Shown here: positions 55,731 through 63,445 of the stretch, piece after piece
Position numbering within the stretch: position 1 is the stretch's first letter
Layout: every line of letters begins with the position of its first letter
Origin: Paenibacillus sp. FSL H7-0357
GTDB lineage: Bacteria; Bacillota; Bacilli; Paenibacillales; Paenibacillaceae
Direction of reading: 5' to 3'
Assembly (NCBI RefSeq): GCF_000758525.1
Contig: NZ_CP009241.1
Span: forward strand, 3,906,001-3,970,000
Length of the DNA: 64,000 nucleotides
Program-made: the position numbers and the translations under genes
The notes under the pieces: generated by a model
The model's input: the letters and a program-made list of their open reading frames with translations, nothing else
Database searches by the model: none
What the model was told of the DNA's origin: nothing

Positions 55731-56927
55731 ATGAAAATTCAGCAGGGTTCAAAATCGTTCCGAAATATTAGTCTTGCACTGTTTGCCGGAGGTTTTGTCA
55801 CATTTGCGCTTCTTTATACCCTGCAGCCTTTGATGCCGGAAATTACCGAAGCGTTTGGAATCACGCCGACGGAAGCCAGTTTAACCTTGTCGGTCACCAC
55901 TCTATCCATGGCATTGACCATGCTGTTCATCGGTTCCATATCCGATGCGGTTGGCCGCAGAGCCATCATGACGGCCTCTCTGGTTGCAACTTCCGTGATC
56001 GCCGTCATTTCCGCTTTTAGCCCGCTTTTCCCCGTATTGCTGCTGTTGCGTATATTGCAAGGTATTGCGCTCGCCGGATTGCCCGCTATAGCAATGACTT
56101 ATCTTGTGGAAGAAATCGACCCCCTCAGTCTGGGCTATGCAATGGGACTTTATATTAGCGGCAACTCCATTGGAGGGATGGGGGGCCGGATCATCAGCGG
56201 GTTGTTGACCGACTGGTTTGACTGGCGCGCAGCTGTCGGTGTCATTGGCGTGTTGGGTCTGGCTGCGGCTATGATATTCTGGATGGTGATTCCGCCTTCA
56301 CGCCATTTCGTGAAGCAGACAGGCAAGCTGGGCCAGGTGATTCCTCTGCTCTGGTCGCAATGCCGTAATCCGCGGCTCCTTTGTCTGTATGGGCTAGGCT
56401 TCCTGCTAATGGGCAGCTTTGTCACCTTGTTTAATTATATTGGCTTCGAGTTGACCGGTGAACCGTACAATCTTAGCCAGTCACTGGCCGGCAGCATTTT
56501 CGTCGTGTATCTGATGGGAACCTTCAGTTCCACCTGGATGGGACGGCTGGCTGACCGGTATGGCCGTACCGGTGTTATTAGGTTAGCCCTTGCCATCATT
56601 TTAACGGGAGCACTTTGCACGCTGCATCCCTTCTTATGGGTCAAAATCATCGGCCTTGCGCTGTTCGCCTTTGGTTTCTTCGGTGGCCATTCCATTGCCA
56701 GCAGCTGGGTGGGCCTGGTAGCCGATGAACATAAGTCGCAGGCCAATGCACTGTATCTCTTTTTCTACTACGTAGGCTCTAGTGTGAGCGGTACAGGCGG
56801 CGGGGTGCTGTACAGCCATTTTGGCTGGTTCGGCATCATCGGCATGATCGCAGCCTATGTGGCAATTAGCCTGATGTTATGCGGCTTCCTAGTGCACAAG
56901 AGCGGGGGAGGGATTCAGAAACTTTAA
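55731..56927 (+). CDS. MFS transporter (12-helix, YnfM/AraJ-like)
   Basis: 398 residues; AGGGAGCA precedes ATG 55731. About twelve hydrophobic segments with MFS signature loops (GSISDAVGRRAIM near residue 65; GRLADRYGRTGVI near 270). It resembles small-molecule/drug exporters of the AraJ/YnfM group. Being the last gene after the hydrolase it may export a product or import a related compound. A terminator follows the stop. Confidence 0.9.
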   Translation: MKIQQGSKSFRNISLALFAGGFVTFALLYTLQPLMPEITEAFGITPTEASLTLSVTTLSMALTMLFIGSISDAVGRRAIMTASLVATSVIAVISAFSPLFPVLLLLRILQGIALAGLPAIAMTYLVEEIDPLSLGYAMGLYISGNSIGGMGGRIISGLLTDWFDWRAAVGVIGVLGLAAAMIFWMVIPPSRHFVKQTGKLGQVIPLLWSQCRNPRLLCLYGLGFLLMGSFVTLFNYIGFELTGEPYNLSQSLAGSIFVVYLMGTFSSTWMGRLADRYGRTGVIRLALAIILTGALCTLHPFLWVKIIGLALFAFGFFGGHSIASSWVGLVADEHKSQANALYLFFYYVGSSVSGTGGGVLYSHFGWFGIIGMIAAYVAISLMLCGFLVHKSGGGIQKL

Positions 56928-56944
56928 TTCCATAAACTAAGAAG

Positions 56945-56972
56945 AGGCAGCCGACGGACGGCTGTCTTTTTT
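56945..56972 (+). terminator. Terminator of the hyu-pot-MFS operon
   Basis: AGGCAGCCG, loop ACGGA, CGGCTGTCT then a T-run. Confidence 0.88.
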
Positions 56973-57114
56973 GTATGATCGCTGATTGAGGATAGACTAT
57001 AAGTTCATCAAATGACGTCCGTTTTCAGCAGTGAAGGAAATATCTGCTTGTCTACTTTCCTTAAAAAACTTGGTAAGGTAGAGGTTAGCAATTAATAAGA
57101 GGTGAAAAGTTGTC

Positions 57115-58008
57115 ATGAATAAGAAACACTGTTTGTTCTGCGATGAGATTGTTCCCATTAAACCGGAAGGCGATTACGATAGATATATTGGCTGTGCCTG
57201 TTCACCCGGCGGTTTCTATAGCCTTCGGAGAGACAGCTATGAACCTATTAATTCGTTGCCGCACCCCAAGAAACGCGACATGCTTCATTTAATATCAGCT
57301 TATATCCGGGAGTTGACCGATTGTGATGAAAAGGTCACTCTAGCCGCCAACGACTTAGAGTCGATTGCAAATTCTCCGAAAATACCCGTTACCATTGAAG
57401 ATAAAGGAAACCGTCTATTGCAATATTTGTACAGACATTCCGAAGGACCGGAGGAACCTGTGGTCATTCAACCACTCTCCAGCAGCTATAATTTGACCTA
57501 TTCGCCCAATCTGCAAGAGCTGGTCTATATCATTGATAAGCTGATCAATGAGCAGTTGCTCATCAGGGAAGGTATGTCTTTTAAGCTTACCGGCAAAGGA
57601 TGGAGTGAAGCCGCTGCGAACGCCGGAGGAAAAAAATTAAAGCCTTGCGTCGTTCTCATCTCGGATGAGGGGGATATGCGCACGGAGTGGCTGGAAATAC
57701 TGTTGCCGAAAATCGAGCAGTGCGGTTATCTGCCGCGATTGCTTACACATACAAAAACGCAGAGCCGTGAACAGTATTCCTTGGAGCTTATCGCGGACAG
57801 TAAACTGATGATAGCGGACTTATCCGGTCAATCCCCCGAGGTGTATTTTGCAGCGGGATATGCGCTCGGTTTAAACATTCCGGTGATCTGGACCGTAAAC
57901 GGCAGCGATGCCGATAACCTTTTTGTACAAATCCAAGATATCCGTCCGATGGTTTGGGATACAGCCGAGGAGCTGGCAGTACTACTCCAGCAGAAGTTGA
58001 GTTTATAG
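57115..58008 (+). CDS. Orphan protein: Cys-rich head, winged-helix middle, nucleoside-deoxyribosyltransferase-like tail
   Basis: 297 residues; ATG 57115 with AGAGGTGA upstream. Residues 1-40 hold CLFC and CAC with conserved aromatic/Arg residues (YSLRRDSYE), a probable zinc-binding head. Residues 90-170 read like a winged-helix module (LLQYLYRHSEG; LINEQLLIREGMSFKLTGKG). Residues 180-297 resemble the nucleoside 2-deoxyribosyltransferase-like/TIR-like fold: CVVLISDEG, LIADSKLMIADLSGQSPEVY and AAGYALGLNIPVIWT. In enzymes of this fold a Glu stands where this protein has Ala (VYFAAGYA), so it may bind a nucleotide without cleaving it. It is a single gene. A nucleotide-sensing or immune role is only a guess. 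Confidence 0.7.
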   Translation: MNKKHCLFCDEIVPIKPEGDYDRYIGCACSPGGFYSLRRDSYEPINSLPHPKKRDMLHLISAYIRELTDCDEKVTLAANDLESIANSPKIPVTIEDKGNRLLQYLYRHSEGPEEPVVIQPLSSSYNLTYSPNLQELVYIIDKLINEQLLIREGMSFKLTGKGWSEAAANAGGKKLKPCVVLISDEGDMRTEWLEILLPKIEQCGYLPRLLTHTKTQSREQYSLELIADSKLMIADLSGQSPEVYFAAGYALGLNIPVIWTVNGSDADNLFVQIQDIRPMVWDTAEELAVLLQQKLSL

Positions 58009-58041
58009 AGAATTTCCAGGACATGACCCGGTAAACGAAGC

Positions 58042-58094
58042 AAAAATAAATAACAGGCGTCTCTCATAGAGGAGGGCGCCTGTTATTTATTTTA
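58042..58094. terminator. Bidirectional terminator between convergent genes
   Basis: AAAATAAATAACAGGCG ... CGCCTGTTATTTATTTT: 17-bp perfect stem with A- and T-rich ends. Confidence 0.92.
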
Positions 58095-58122
58095 CTGATA
58101 TAGATTTCCCCACAATTAAAAT

Positions 58123-59619
58123 TCAGGATTTTTTGGCAATCATCTTTTTCAACTTGATTTCGGACTCTTTCCCGGTTGACTGTCCCACTTGTTGGATGAA
58201 GAAGGAAAGCAGCAAGGCGAGAATGCCGATTCCCACAATAACGAGGTAGGCATCATTTATGCCCTGGATGGACGCTTCCATCATCATGTGTTCCTGGGTT
58301 GCGCTTTTTGCGCCACTTGCGCCCATAAGATTCTGCAAATGAGTTGTGGTACGGCTCGTCATGATGGTTACCAGCAAAGAAGTACCTATGGCACCCGCGA
58401 CTTGTTTAACGGTATTGGAGATTGCGGTGCCATGCGCATGAAGCTTCGCCGGCAATTGATTTAATCCTGCGGTTTGAATAGGCATCAGGAACATCGCCAT
58501 TCCGATCTGCCGGCCTGTTGACATGAACACCAGATAGATATAGCTGGTAGAGTCCGTTAAATTAACAAAACTTAGGGTCGTGGTGATCGTTATAAGCAGA
58601 CCGATGATGGCAAGCCATTTTGCTCCGAACCGGTCGAACAGCTTTCCGGTGACCGGCATAAGCAATCCCATCACAAGCGAGCCGGGAAGCAGCAGTAAGC
58701 CGGACTCCATGGCCGTATAGCCGCGGGCACTCTGCAGGTACAGGGGAAGCAGAATCATATCCGCATACATCACGATTGTAACTGCGATACTGATGACGGT
58801 GGTTAAGGAGAACATCTTATATTTGAAGGCCCGGAGATCAAGAAGCGGATGTATGGAAGCCAACTGCCGCCAAGTAAACAGGGCAAGAGAAAGGATACCC
58901 GCACCAAGAGACAAGAGCACCTCTACACTCGACCAGCCTGCGCTGCCGGCCCGGCTGAAGCCATACAGCAAAGCGCCAAAGCCGAGGGTGGATAGGGCCA
59001 CGCTAATCATATCAATCTTGGGATAGGAGCGTTTCGATACATTCTTCAAATAAATAAATCCGCAGACAATAACAAGGACAGTGGGGGGGATGATCCCATA
59101 GAACATGGTTTCCCAACTGTAATGTTCCAGGATATATCCTGCCAAAGTAGGTCCAATCGCAGGGGCAAATATAATCGCCAATCCGACCATGCCCATGGCA
59201 GCGCCTCTCTTTTCCGGAGGGAAAAGCGTTAAAATAACATTGATGAGCAGCGGCATGATAATTCCTGCGCCAGTTGCCTGAATCAAACGCCCGGTAAGCA
59301 GAACGGGGAAGCTAGCCGCGAGGGCTGCTACGACCGTTCCAGCGAGGAAAATAAACATGGAAGTCTGGAAAAGCTGCCGGGTAGTAAAACGCTGCATTAA
59401 ATAAGCCGTAATCGGAATCAGTACACCGTTCACCAGCATATAGCCTGTTGTCAGCCACTGGGCGGTTGCCGCTGAGATGTTGAAGTCATTCATTAATTCC
59501 GGCATGGCAACGCCCATCACCGTCTGATTCAACGTCGCAAGAAAAGCTCCAAAAATCATAATGAACAAAATAGGTCCTCTTTTTAGGACACTGATGTTTA
59601 CTTCTCTCTGTTTACTCAC
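58123..59619 (-). CDS. MFS multidrug efflux protein, DHA2 (EmrB/LmrB) type
   Basis: 498 residues with about fourteen hydrophobic segments. The start overlaps the stop of the upstream gene (4 nt). Motif A region (MQRFTTRQLFQTS) and motif C GRLIQATGAGIIMPL near residue 110 and GPTLAGYILEHYSWE near 160 are typical of 14-helix drug/proton antiporters such as LmrB and EmrB. It is the last of three overlapping minus-strand genes starting at 60805. Confidence 0.94.
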   Translation of the reverse strand: MSKQREVNISVLKRGPILFIMIFGAFLATLNQTVMGVAMPELMNDFNISAATAQWLTTGYMLVNGVLIPITAYLMQRFTTRQLFQTSMFIFLAGTVVAALAASFPVLLTGRLIQATGAGIIMPLLINVILTLFPPEKRGAAMGMVGLAIIFAPAIGPTLAGYILEHYSWETMFYGIIPPTVLVIVCGFIYLKNVSKRSYPKIDMISVALSTLGFGALLYGFSRAGSAGWSSVEVLLSLGAGILSLALFTWRQLASIHPLLDLRAFKYKMFSLTTVISIAVTIVMYADMILLPLYLQSARGYTAMESGLLLLPGSLVMGLLMPVTGKLFDRFGAKWLAIIGLLITITTTLSFVNLTDSTSYIYLVFMSTGRQIGMAMFLMPIQTAGLNQLPAKLHAHGTAISNTVKQVAGAIGTSLLVTIMTSRTTTHLQNLMGASGAKSATQEHMMMEASIQGINDAYLVIVGIGILALLLSFFIQQVGQSTGKESEIKLKKMIAKKS

Positions 59620-60275
59620 TTACTCCATCCTTTCAATGGTACCTTTTTCTTTTTGAGCAGCATGCAAATCCCTATTAGAAAAAATAAAATACTGCATCCC
59701 ATTCCAAATAAAGCGCTGGAGCTGATGGCATTGGGCGATTTCTCCATCATAAGCAGAGTGTATTGAGTCACCACAATGGAAACCATTGCGTCTACAAAGC
59801 TAATCATTTTCAGTGAAGAAACGATAGGTCCCTTCAGATGCCGGTTAGCCAAGGTACCGTAAATGGCAATACCAAGCTTGGTAAAAGCAACCGCTGCTAC
59901 CAGATAAACAATGTAACCTCTAAACATGAAAGCATCTCCGGCAACATACATCCGCAGGCAGACCAACAGATAGGAGATCCCGAGAAGACAAAGGAAAGTG
60001 CCACTGCGTTGATAAACAATAAATTCCATGTTATATCTTTGTGCGGGGCCTTCAATAGTTTTGGCCACTCGATATTTATAAAGTGCCTGACCTCTTGCGG
60101 CAAAGAGGATTATGTAATACACCGCGTTAATCATGAACCATCCAGATAGGAGATACACACCGAGGATCAACTTGCCGATGCCGATCAAAGCATTGATTGT
60201 AAGTGATGCAACGTTTGTTAAGGCAGTTCGGTCTTGATAATCGACCAGATAGCGGTCAAATAAACACTTAATCAC
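59616..60275 (-). CDS. Integral membrane protein of unknown function
   Basis: 219 residues with five to six hydrophobic segments. The first helices (NVASLTINALIGIGKLILGVYLLSG) faintly recall cation diffusion facilitators, but no His/Asp metal-binding motif is visible, so the family is not assigned. ATG 60275 overlaps the upstream gene stop (ATGA) and its own stop overlaps the efflux gene start, so the three products are coupled. It may modulate the efflux pump. Confidence 0.75.
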   Translation of the reverse strand: MIKCLFDRYLVDYQDRTALTNVASLTINALIGIGKLILGVYLLSGWFMINAVYYIILFAARGQALYKYRVAKTIEGPAQRYNMEFIVYQRSGTFLCLLGISYLLVCLRMYVAGDAFMFRGYIVYLVAAVAFTKLGIAIYGTLANRHLKGPIVSSLKMISFVDAMVSIVVTQYTLLMMEKSPNAISSSALFGMGCSILFFLIGICMLLKKKKVPLKGWSK

Positions 60276-60805
60276 TTCCCCAGCAGGGCATTAGCCTTTT
60301 CGCACACCTCGTAAATCTCGTCATACTTCTGATCGATCAGAGGCGTTACCTTGTTCGTTTTTTTCTTGCTGATACCGCTGAAGAGAAAATACGGGATGAT
60401 CCAGCCTACAAAACCGGGGACTGCCAGAATTATTGTAAGAGGCAGCAGATCAGCTTGATTAGCAAACACAGAGCCAGCCATGAACGCTGTTCCAATAACA
60501 CCGATAACATAGGCAACGACAGAAGCACCGATGACCTTGGAACTTTCCAGCGTTTCAATTTCGTTAACGGAGGCATCGAATTGGCGTTGCAGGCGGGTCA
60601 GCTCGGCTTTATTACGGATCTTCCGGTCCCGCTTAAACTTCATGGTTACAGAACCAACATTCTGAACTGAGGTCGAAGTACCCTCCAGCGCCCAGCCGAA
60701 GTTGTTATACCCGTCTACATACACCGACTCCATTTTGCGTTTTACCGTAACGTCCTTGTACTCATAACCGACGAAATTAGATTCGTTTCTTGTGATCTCA
60801 CTCAT
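60272..60805 (-). CDS. Hypothetical protein with two membrane helices
   Basis: 177 residues from ATG 60805 (AAAGGAGACATT upstream; a longer frame to 60856 precedes the ribosome binding site). An N-terminal soluble part (residues 1-70) with Lys/Arg-rich stretches, a coiled-coil-like segment (AELTRLQRQFDASVNEIETLE), then a two-helix hairpin (about 100-150) and a charged tail. No known domain is recognised. It heads the three-gene operon. Confidence 0.75.
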   Translation of the reverse strand: MSEITRNESNFVGYEYKDVTVKRKMESVYVDGYNNFGWALEGTSTSVQNVGSVTMKFKRDRKIRNKAELTRLQRQFDASVNEIETLESSKVIGASVVAYVIGVIGTAFMAGSVFANQADLLPLTIILAVPGFVGWIIPYFLFSGISKKKTNKVTPLIDQKYDEIYEVCEKANALLGK

Positions 60806-60970
60806 AATAATGTCTCCTTTATTAATTAAGTTGATGTTGAAGCTTTCCTGTTTCACTTGACTTGATCATCTTACTGCCGAGATATTTATGAATTGCTTAT
60901 AAAATGTTTATAAAATATTAATTGAACAATCGTTATGAACCGGAATTGGAAGATATGTTGTCTAATATAA

Positions 60971-61009
60971 AAAGCAGCCTGAATTCGTGTTCCGAATTCA
61001 GGCTGCTTT
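60971..61009. terminator. Perfect 17-bp hairpin, terminator-like
   Basis: AAAGCAGCCTGAATTCG, loop TGTTC, CGAATTCAGGCTGCTTT, followed by ATC and preceded by an A-run. No plus-strand gene directly precedes it; it may belong to what was here before the TnpB element inserted. Confidence 0.7.
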
Positions 61010-61128
61010 ATCTTCAAAAGCCGAAAAGACTCCGACCTCTGTAGGCGGAGATGAATCGGCGGTTTTCAACTATTCAGCGAACATATGTGCTACACTGTAA
61101 GAAAATACTACAAAAGGGGGTGTCGCAC

Positions 61129-62217
61129 ATGATCGTTCATCAAGCCTATAAATACCGCATCTACCCGAATACCGAGCAACAGCAACTCATTCGTCGAATG
61201 TTTGGCTGTTGCCGCTTTGTGTTCAATCATTTCCTGGAAGAGTGGAACCAAACCTATGCCGAGACAGGCAAAGGTTTGTCCTATCAGACCTGTGCGACAC
61301 AGCTCCCCTTCCTAAAAACACAATATGACTGGCTCAAAGAAGTCGATAGTATTGCTTTACAGTCCGCCGTTCGGCATGTGGCAGATAGCTTTGACCGCTT
61401 TTTCAAAAAGCAAAATCAAGCGCCTCGCTTCAAAAGCCGGAAGCATCCAGTACAAAGCTACACCACGAAATTCACGAACGGAAATATCGCCATTGAAGGC
61501 AACCAATTGAAGCTTCCCAAGCTCGGCTGGATGCGTTTCGCCAACTCTCGGAAGCTGGAGGGTCGTATACTGTCCGCTACGGTACGGCAAAACGCCAGCG
61601 ATAAGTATTTTGTCTCCCTGGTTTGCGAGGTCGAAAAGACCCCGCTCCCACAAGCAGATGCACATATCGGCATTGACTTGGGGCTTAAGGAATACGCTGT
61701 GTGCTCCAACGGCGAGCATTTTGCCAACCCCAGGTTTTACCGTCAATATGAGAAAAAGCTTGCGCTGTGGCAGCGGCGTTTGGCGAGACGCACACCAGGG
61801 GGCTCCAACTGGAAGAAAGCCAAGAAACACATTGCCCGTATTCACGAACACATTGCAAATTCCCGGAACGATTTTCTCCACAAGATGACAACGAAGCTGA
61901 TCCGTGAGTGCCAAACGATCAGCATCGAACATCTGCATGTGGCGAATATGATTCAAAATCCCAAACTCTCCAAGTCCATCGCTGATGCGTCCTGGGGCGA
62001 ATGGGTGCGTCAACTGACGTATAAAGCATCCTGGTATGGACGAACCCTCCGGGTTGCCGACACCTTCGAGCCGACCAGTCAGCAGTGCCACGTATGCGGC
62101 ACGATCCATCCCGAAGTGAAGAACCTCTCGATTCGAGAATGGACATGTGTAGCTTGCGGAACACACCATGATCGGGATGAAAATGCGGCTCATAATATCA
62201 AACAGGTAGCGGTATAG
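61129..62217 (+). CDS. tnpB: RNA-guided endonuclease TnpB
   Basis: About 362 residues; ATG 61129 with AAAGGGGG 8 nt upstream. N-terminal KYRIYPNTEQQQLI..MFGCCRFVFN is typical. The RuvC-like triad is intact by eye: Asp in HIGIDLGLKEYAV near residue 182, Glu in TISIEHLHVANM near 267 and Asp in HDRDENAAHNI near 345. The zinc ribbon CHVC..CVAC lies between the last two. TnpB proteins cut DNA next to a transposon-adjacent motif using an omegaRNA from the element's right end, which favours retention of the element. It is close to usual length (about 370-400), so probably active. Confidence 0.93.
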   Translation: MIVHQAYKYRIYPNTEQQQLIRRMFGCCRFVFNHFLEEWNQTYAETGKGLSYQTCATQLPFLKTQYDWLKEVDSIALQSAVRHVADSFDRFFKKQNQAPRFKSRKHPVQSYTTKFTNGNIAIEGNQLKLPKLGWMRFANSRKLEGRILSATVRQNASDKYFVSLVCEVEKTPLPQADAHIGIDLGLKEYAVCSNGEHFANPRFYRQYEKKLALWQRRLARRTPGGSNWKKAKKHIARIHEHIANSRNDFLHKMTTKLIRECQTISIEHLHVANMIQNPKLSKSIADASWGEWVRQLTYKASWYGRTLRVADTFEPTSQQCHVCGTIHPEVKNLSIREWTCVACGTHHDRDENAAHNIKQVAV

Positions 62218-62343
62218 CAATTACCTATAAAAATAAAACATAGAACTGCGGGAACGCAGGGATCGCTTGCCCATAAGAGGAGGTTGCTCCTCTGTTCGCA
62301 AGAATCCACCCCTTCAAGCGTCAGCTAAGTGGTGGAGATTCAA
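62190..62343 (+). ncRNA. Candidate omegaRNA (right-end scaffold) of the TnpB element
   Basis: The stretch starting inside the 3' end of tnpB contains stem-loops CTGCGGGAACGCAG, AGAGGAGGTTGCTCCTCT and TCCACC..GGTGGA, ending GGTGGAGATTCAA near 62343. This is the layout of known omegaRNAs. The bases that follow (from about 62344) would act as the guide. Both ends are inferred from structure only. Confidence 0.55.
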
Positions 62344-62377
62344 TCGATCTTATCCATTCAATCGCATGGGGAAGAGC

Positions 62378-63445
62378 TTACTTCTCCACTTTCAATTTGA
62401 CTGTGAATGTTGTACCCTGGTCGGGCTCACTCCTAACCGTTATGGCACCGCCCACCAGTTCAATGACCCGCAGCGAAAGAGCAAGTCCAAGGCCGTTTCC
62501 CTCCCCGGAGTGGGAAGTATCTCCCTGATAGAATTTATCGAAAATATGCTTCATCGTTTCTTCGTCCATGCCGCAGCCAGTGTCTGCTACCGTAACCGTA
62601 ATCGTATCTTTATCTGAAGTCTGCGATAAGGTGATCGTTCCGCCGGGGGCTGTAAATTTCAGCGCATTGGAGAGAAGATTAAGCCACACGATCTCAAGCA
62701 TACTTTCATCTGCACGAATGATGGCACGGTCCTCTATGTCCGCCGCAAATTCGATATTCTTCGCTTCCCAGGAATTTTCAAAAGTAAGGGCGCAATCGCA
62801 TAGCTGTCTGCACAGATCATAGGGTTCGGCAACGTGATTAATCTCCTGATTATCCAATTTGTTCAGCTTCAGAATATTGATCACCAGCGTCGTTAATTTT
62901 TGGGAGGCCGAAATGATTGTATTAGTATATTCTGTACGAAGTTTCGGCGACAGATCAACCTTTTGCAGCGCCATAGCGTAACTATGAATGACGGATAGGG
63001 GGGTTTTAATTTCATGGGACACATTGGATATGAAATCGTTTTTGAGTGTTTCGATGCTGCCGAGCTCTTCAACCATCTTGTTAAAATCCTCGAACATTAC
63101 GTCCACATAATCCTTCTTATCCGCTCTATGGAGTGGTTCCAGATAGACAGAAAAATCGCCTTCCGCTACCTGTTTTGCGGCCTCGCTGAGTTTTCTCATG
63201 GGCTTATCAAAGGTTTTGTACTTCTGCCTTGCGGTGAAAAGGCAGAAGATGAGGGCAACGATGATCCAATATCCCGTGATCCCGAAGATGTATTGCGGTG
63301 GAACGTTTTCTACGGAAAGATAGGCATCGTAGATCAGCGCTTGCCCTGCGGTCAGCGTGGACAGCACAATAAAGGTCCAGAAAAACTCTTTCCATGAAAA
63401 ATGCTGCGATTTGAGCCGGAGCTTCTCTTTCTTTATCTTCCTCAT
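62378..63445 (-). CDS. Sensor histidine kinase, VanS/PhoR type
   Basis: 355 residues: two membrane helices (about 20-42 and 55-72) with a short outside loop, HAMP-like linker (80-130), HisKA with FISNVSHEIKTPLSVIHSYA near residue 145, and HATPase with N-box LLSNALKF, DTGCGMDEE and GNGLGLAL. The very short sensor loop suggests an intramembrane-sensing or partner-dependent kinase, as in antimicrobial-peptide systems. It overlaps the response regulator gene by 4 nt. Confidence 0.92.
   Translation of the reverse strand: MRKIKKEKLRLKSQHFSWKEFFWTFIVLSTLTAGQALIYDAYLSVENVPPQYIFGITGYWIIVALIFCLFTARQKYKTFDKPMRKLSEAAKQVAEGDFSVYLEPLHRADKKDYVDVMFEDFNKMVEELGSIETLKNDFISNVSHEIKTPLSVIHSYAMALQKVDLSPKLRTEYTNTIISASQKLTTLVINILKLNKLDNQEINHVAEPYDLCRQLCDCALTFENSWEAKNIEFAADIEDRAIIRADESMLEIVWLNLLSNALKFTAPGGTITLSQTSDKDTITVTVADTGCGMDEETMKHIFDKFYQGDTSHSGEGNGLGLALSLRVIELVGGAITVRSEPDQGTTFTVKLKVEK

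Larger units (their letters stand above)
61020..62345 (+). mobile_element. Solitary TnpB element of the IS200/IS605 (IS1341-like) group
   Basis: It contains tnpB only; no tnpA (Y1 or serine recombinase) is nearby. A left-end hairpin CTCCG..CCTCTGTAGG..CGGAG lies at 61030-61050, and a structured region follows tnpB to about 62343. The boundaries are estimates. The element sits between the efflux operon and the VanS-type kinase gene, 30-40 bp from its stop. Confidence 0.75.

Noticed and set aside
59616..60275. Cation diffusion facilitator
   Set aside because: Only the first helices look similar; the conserved His/Asp metal site is absent.
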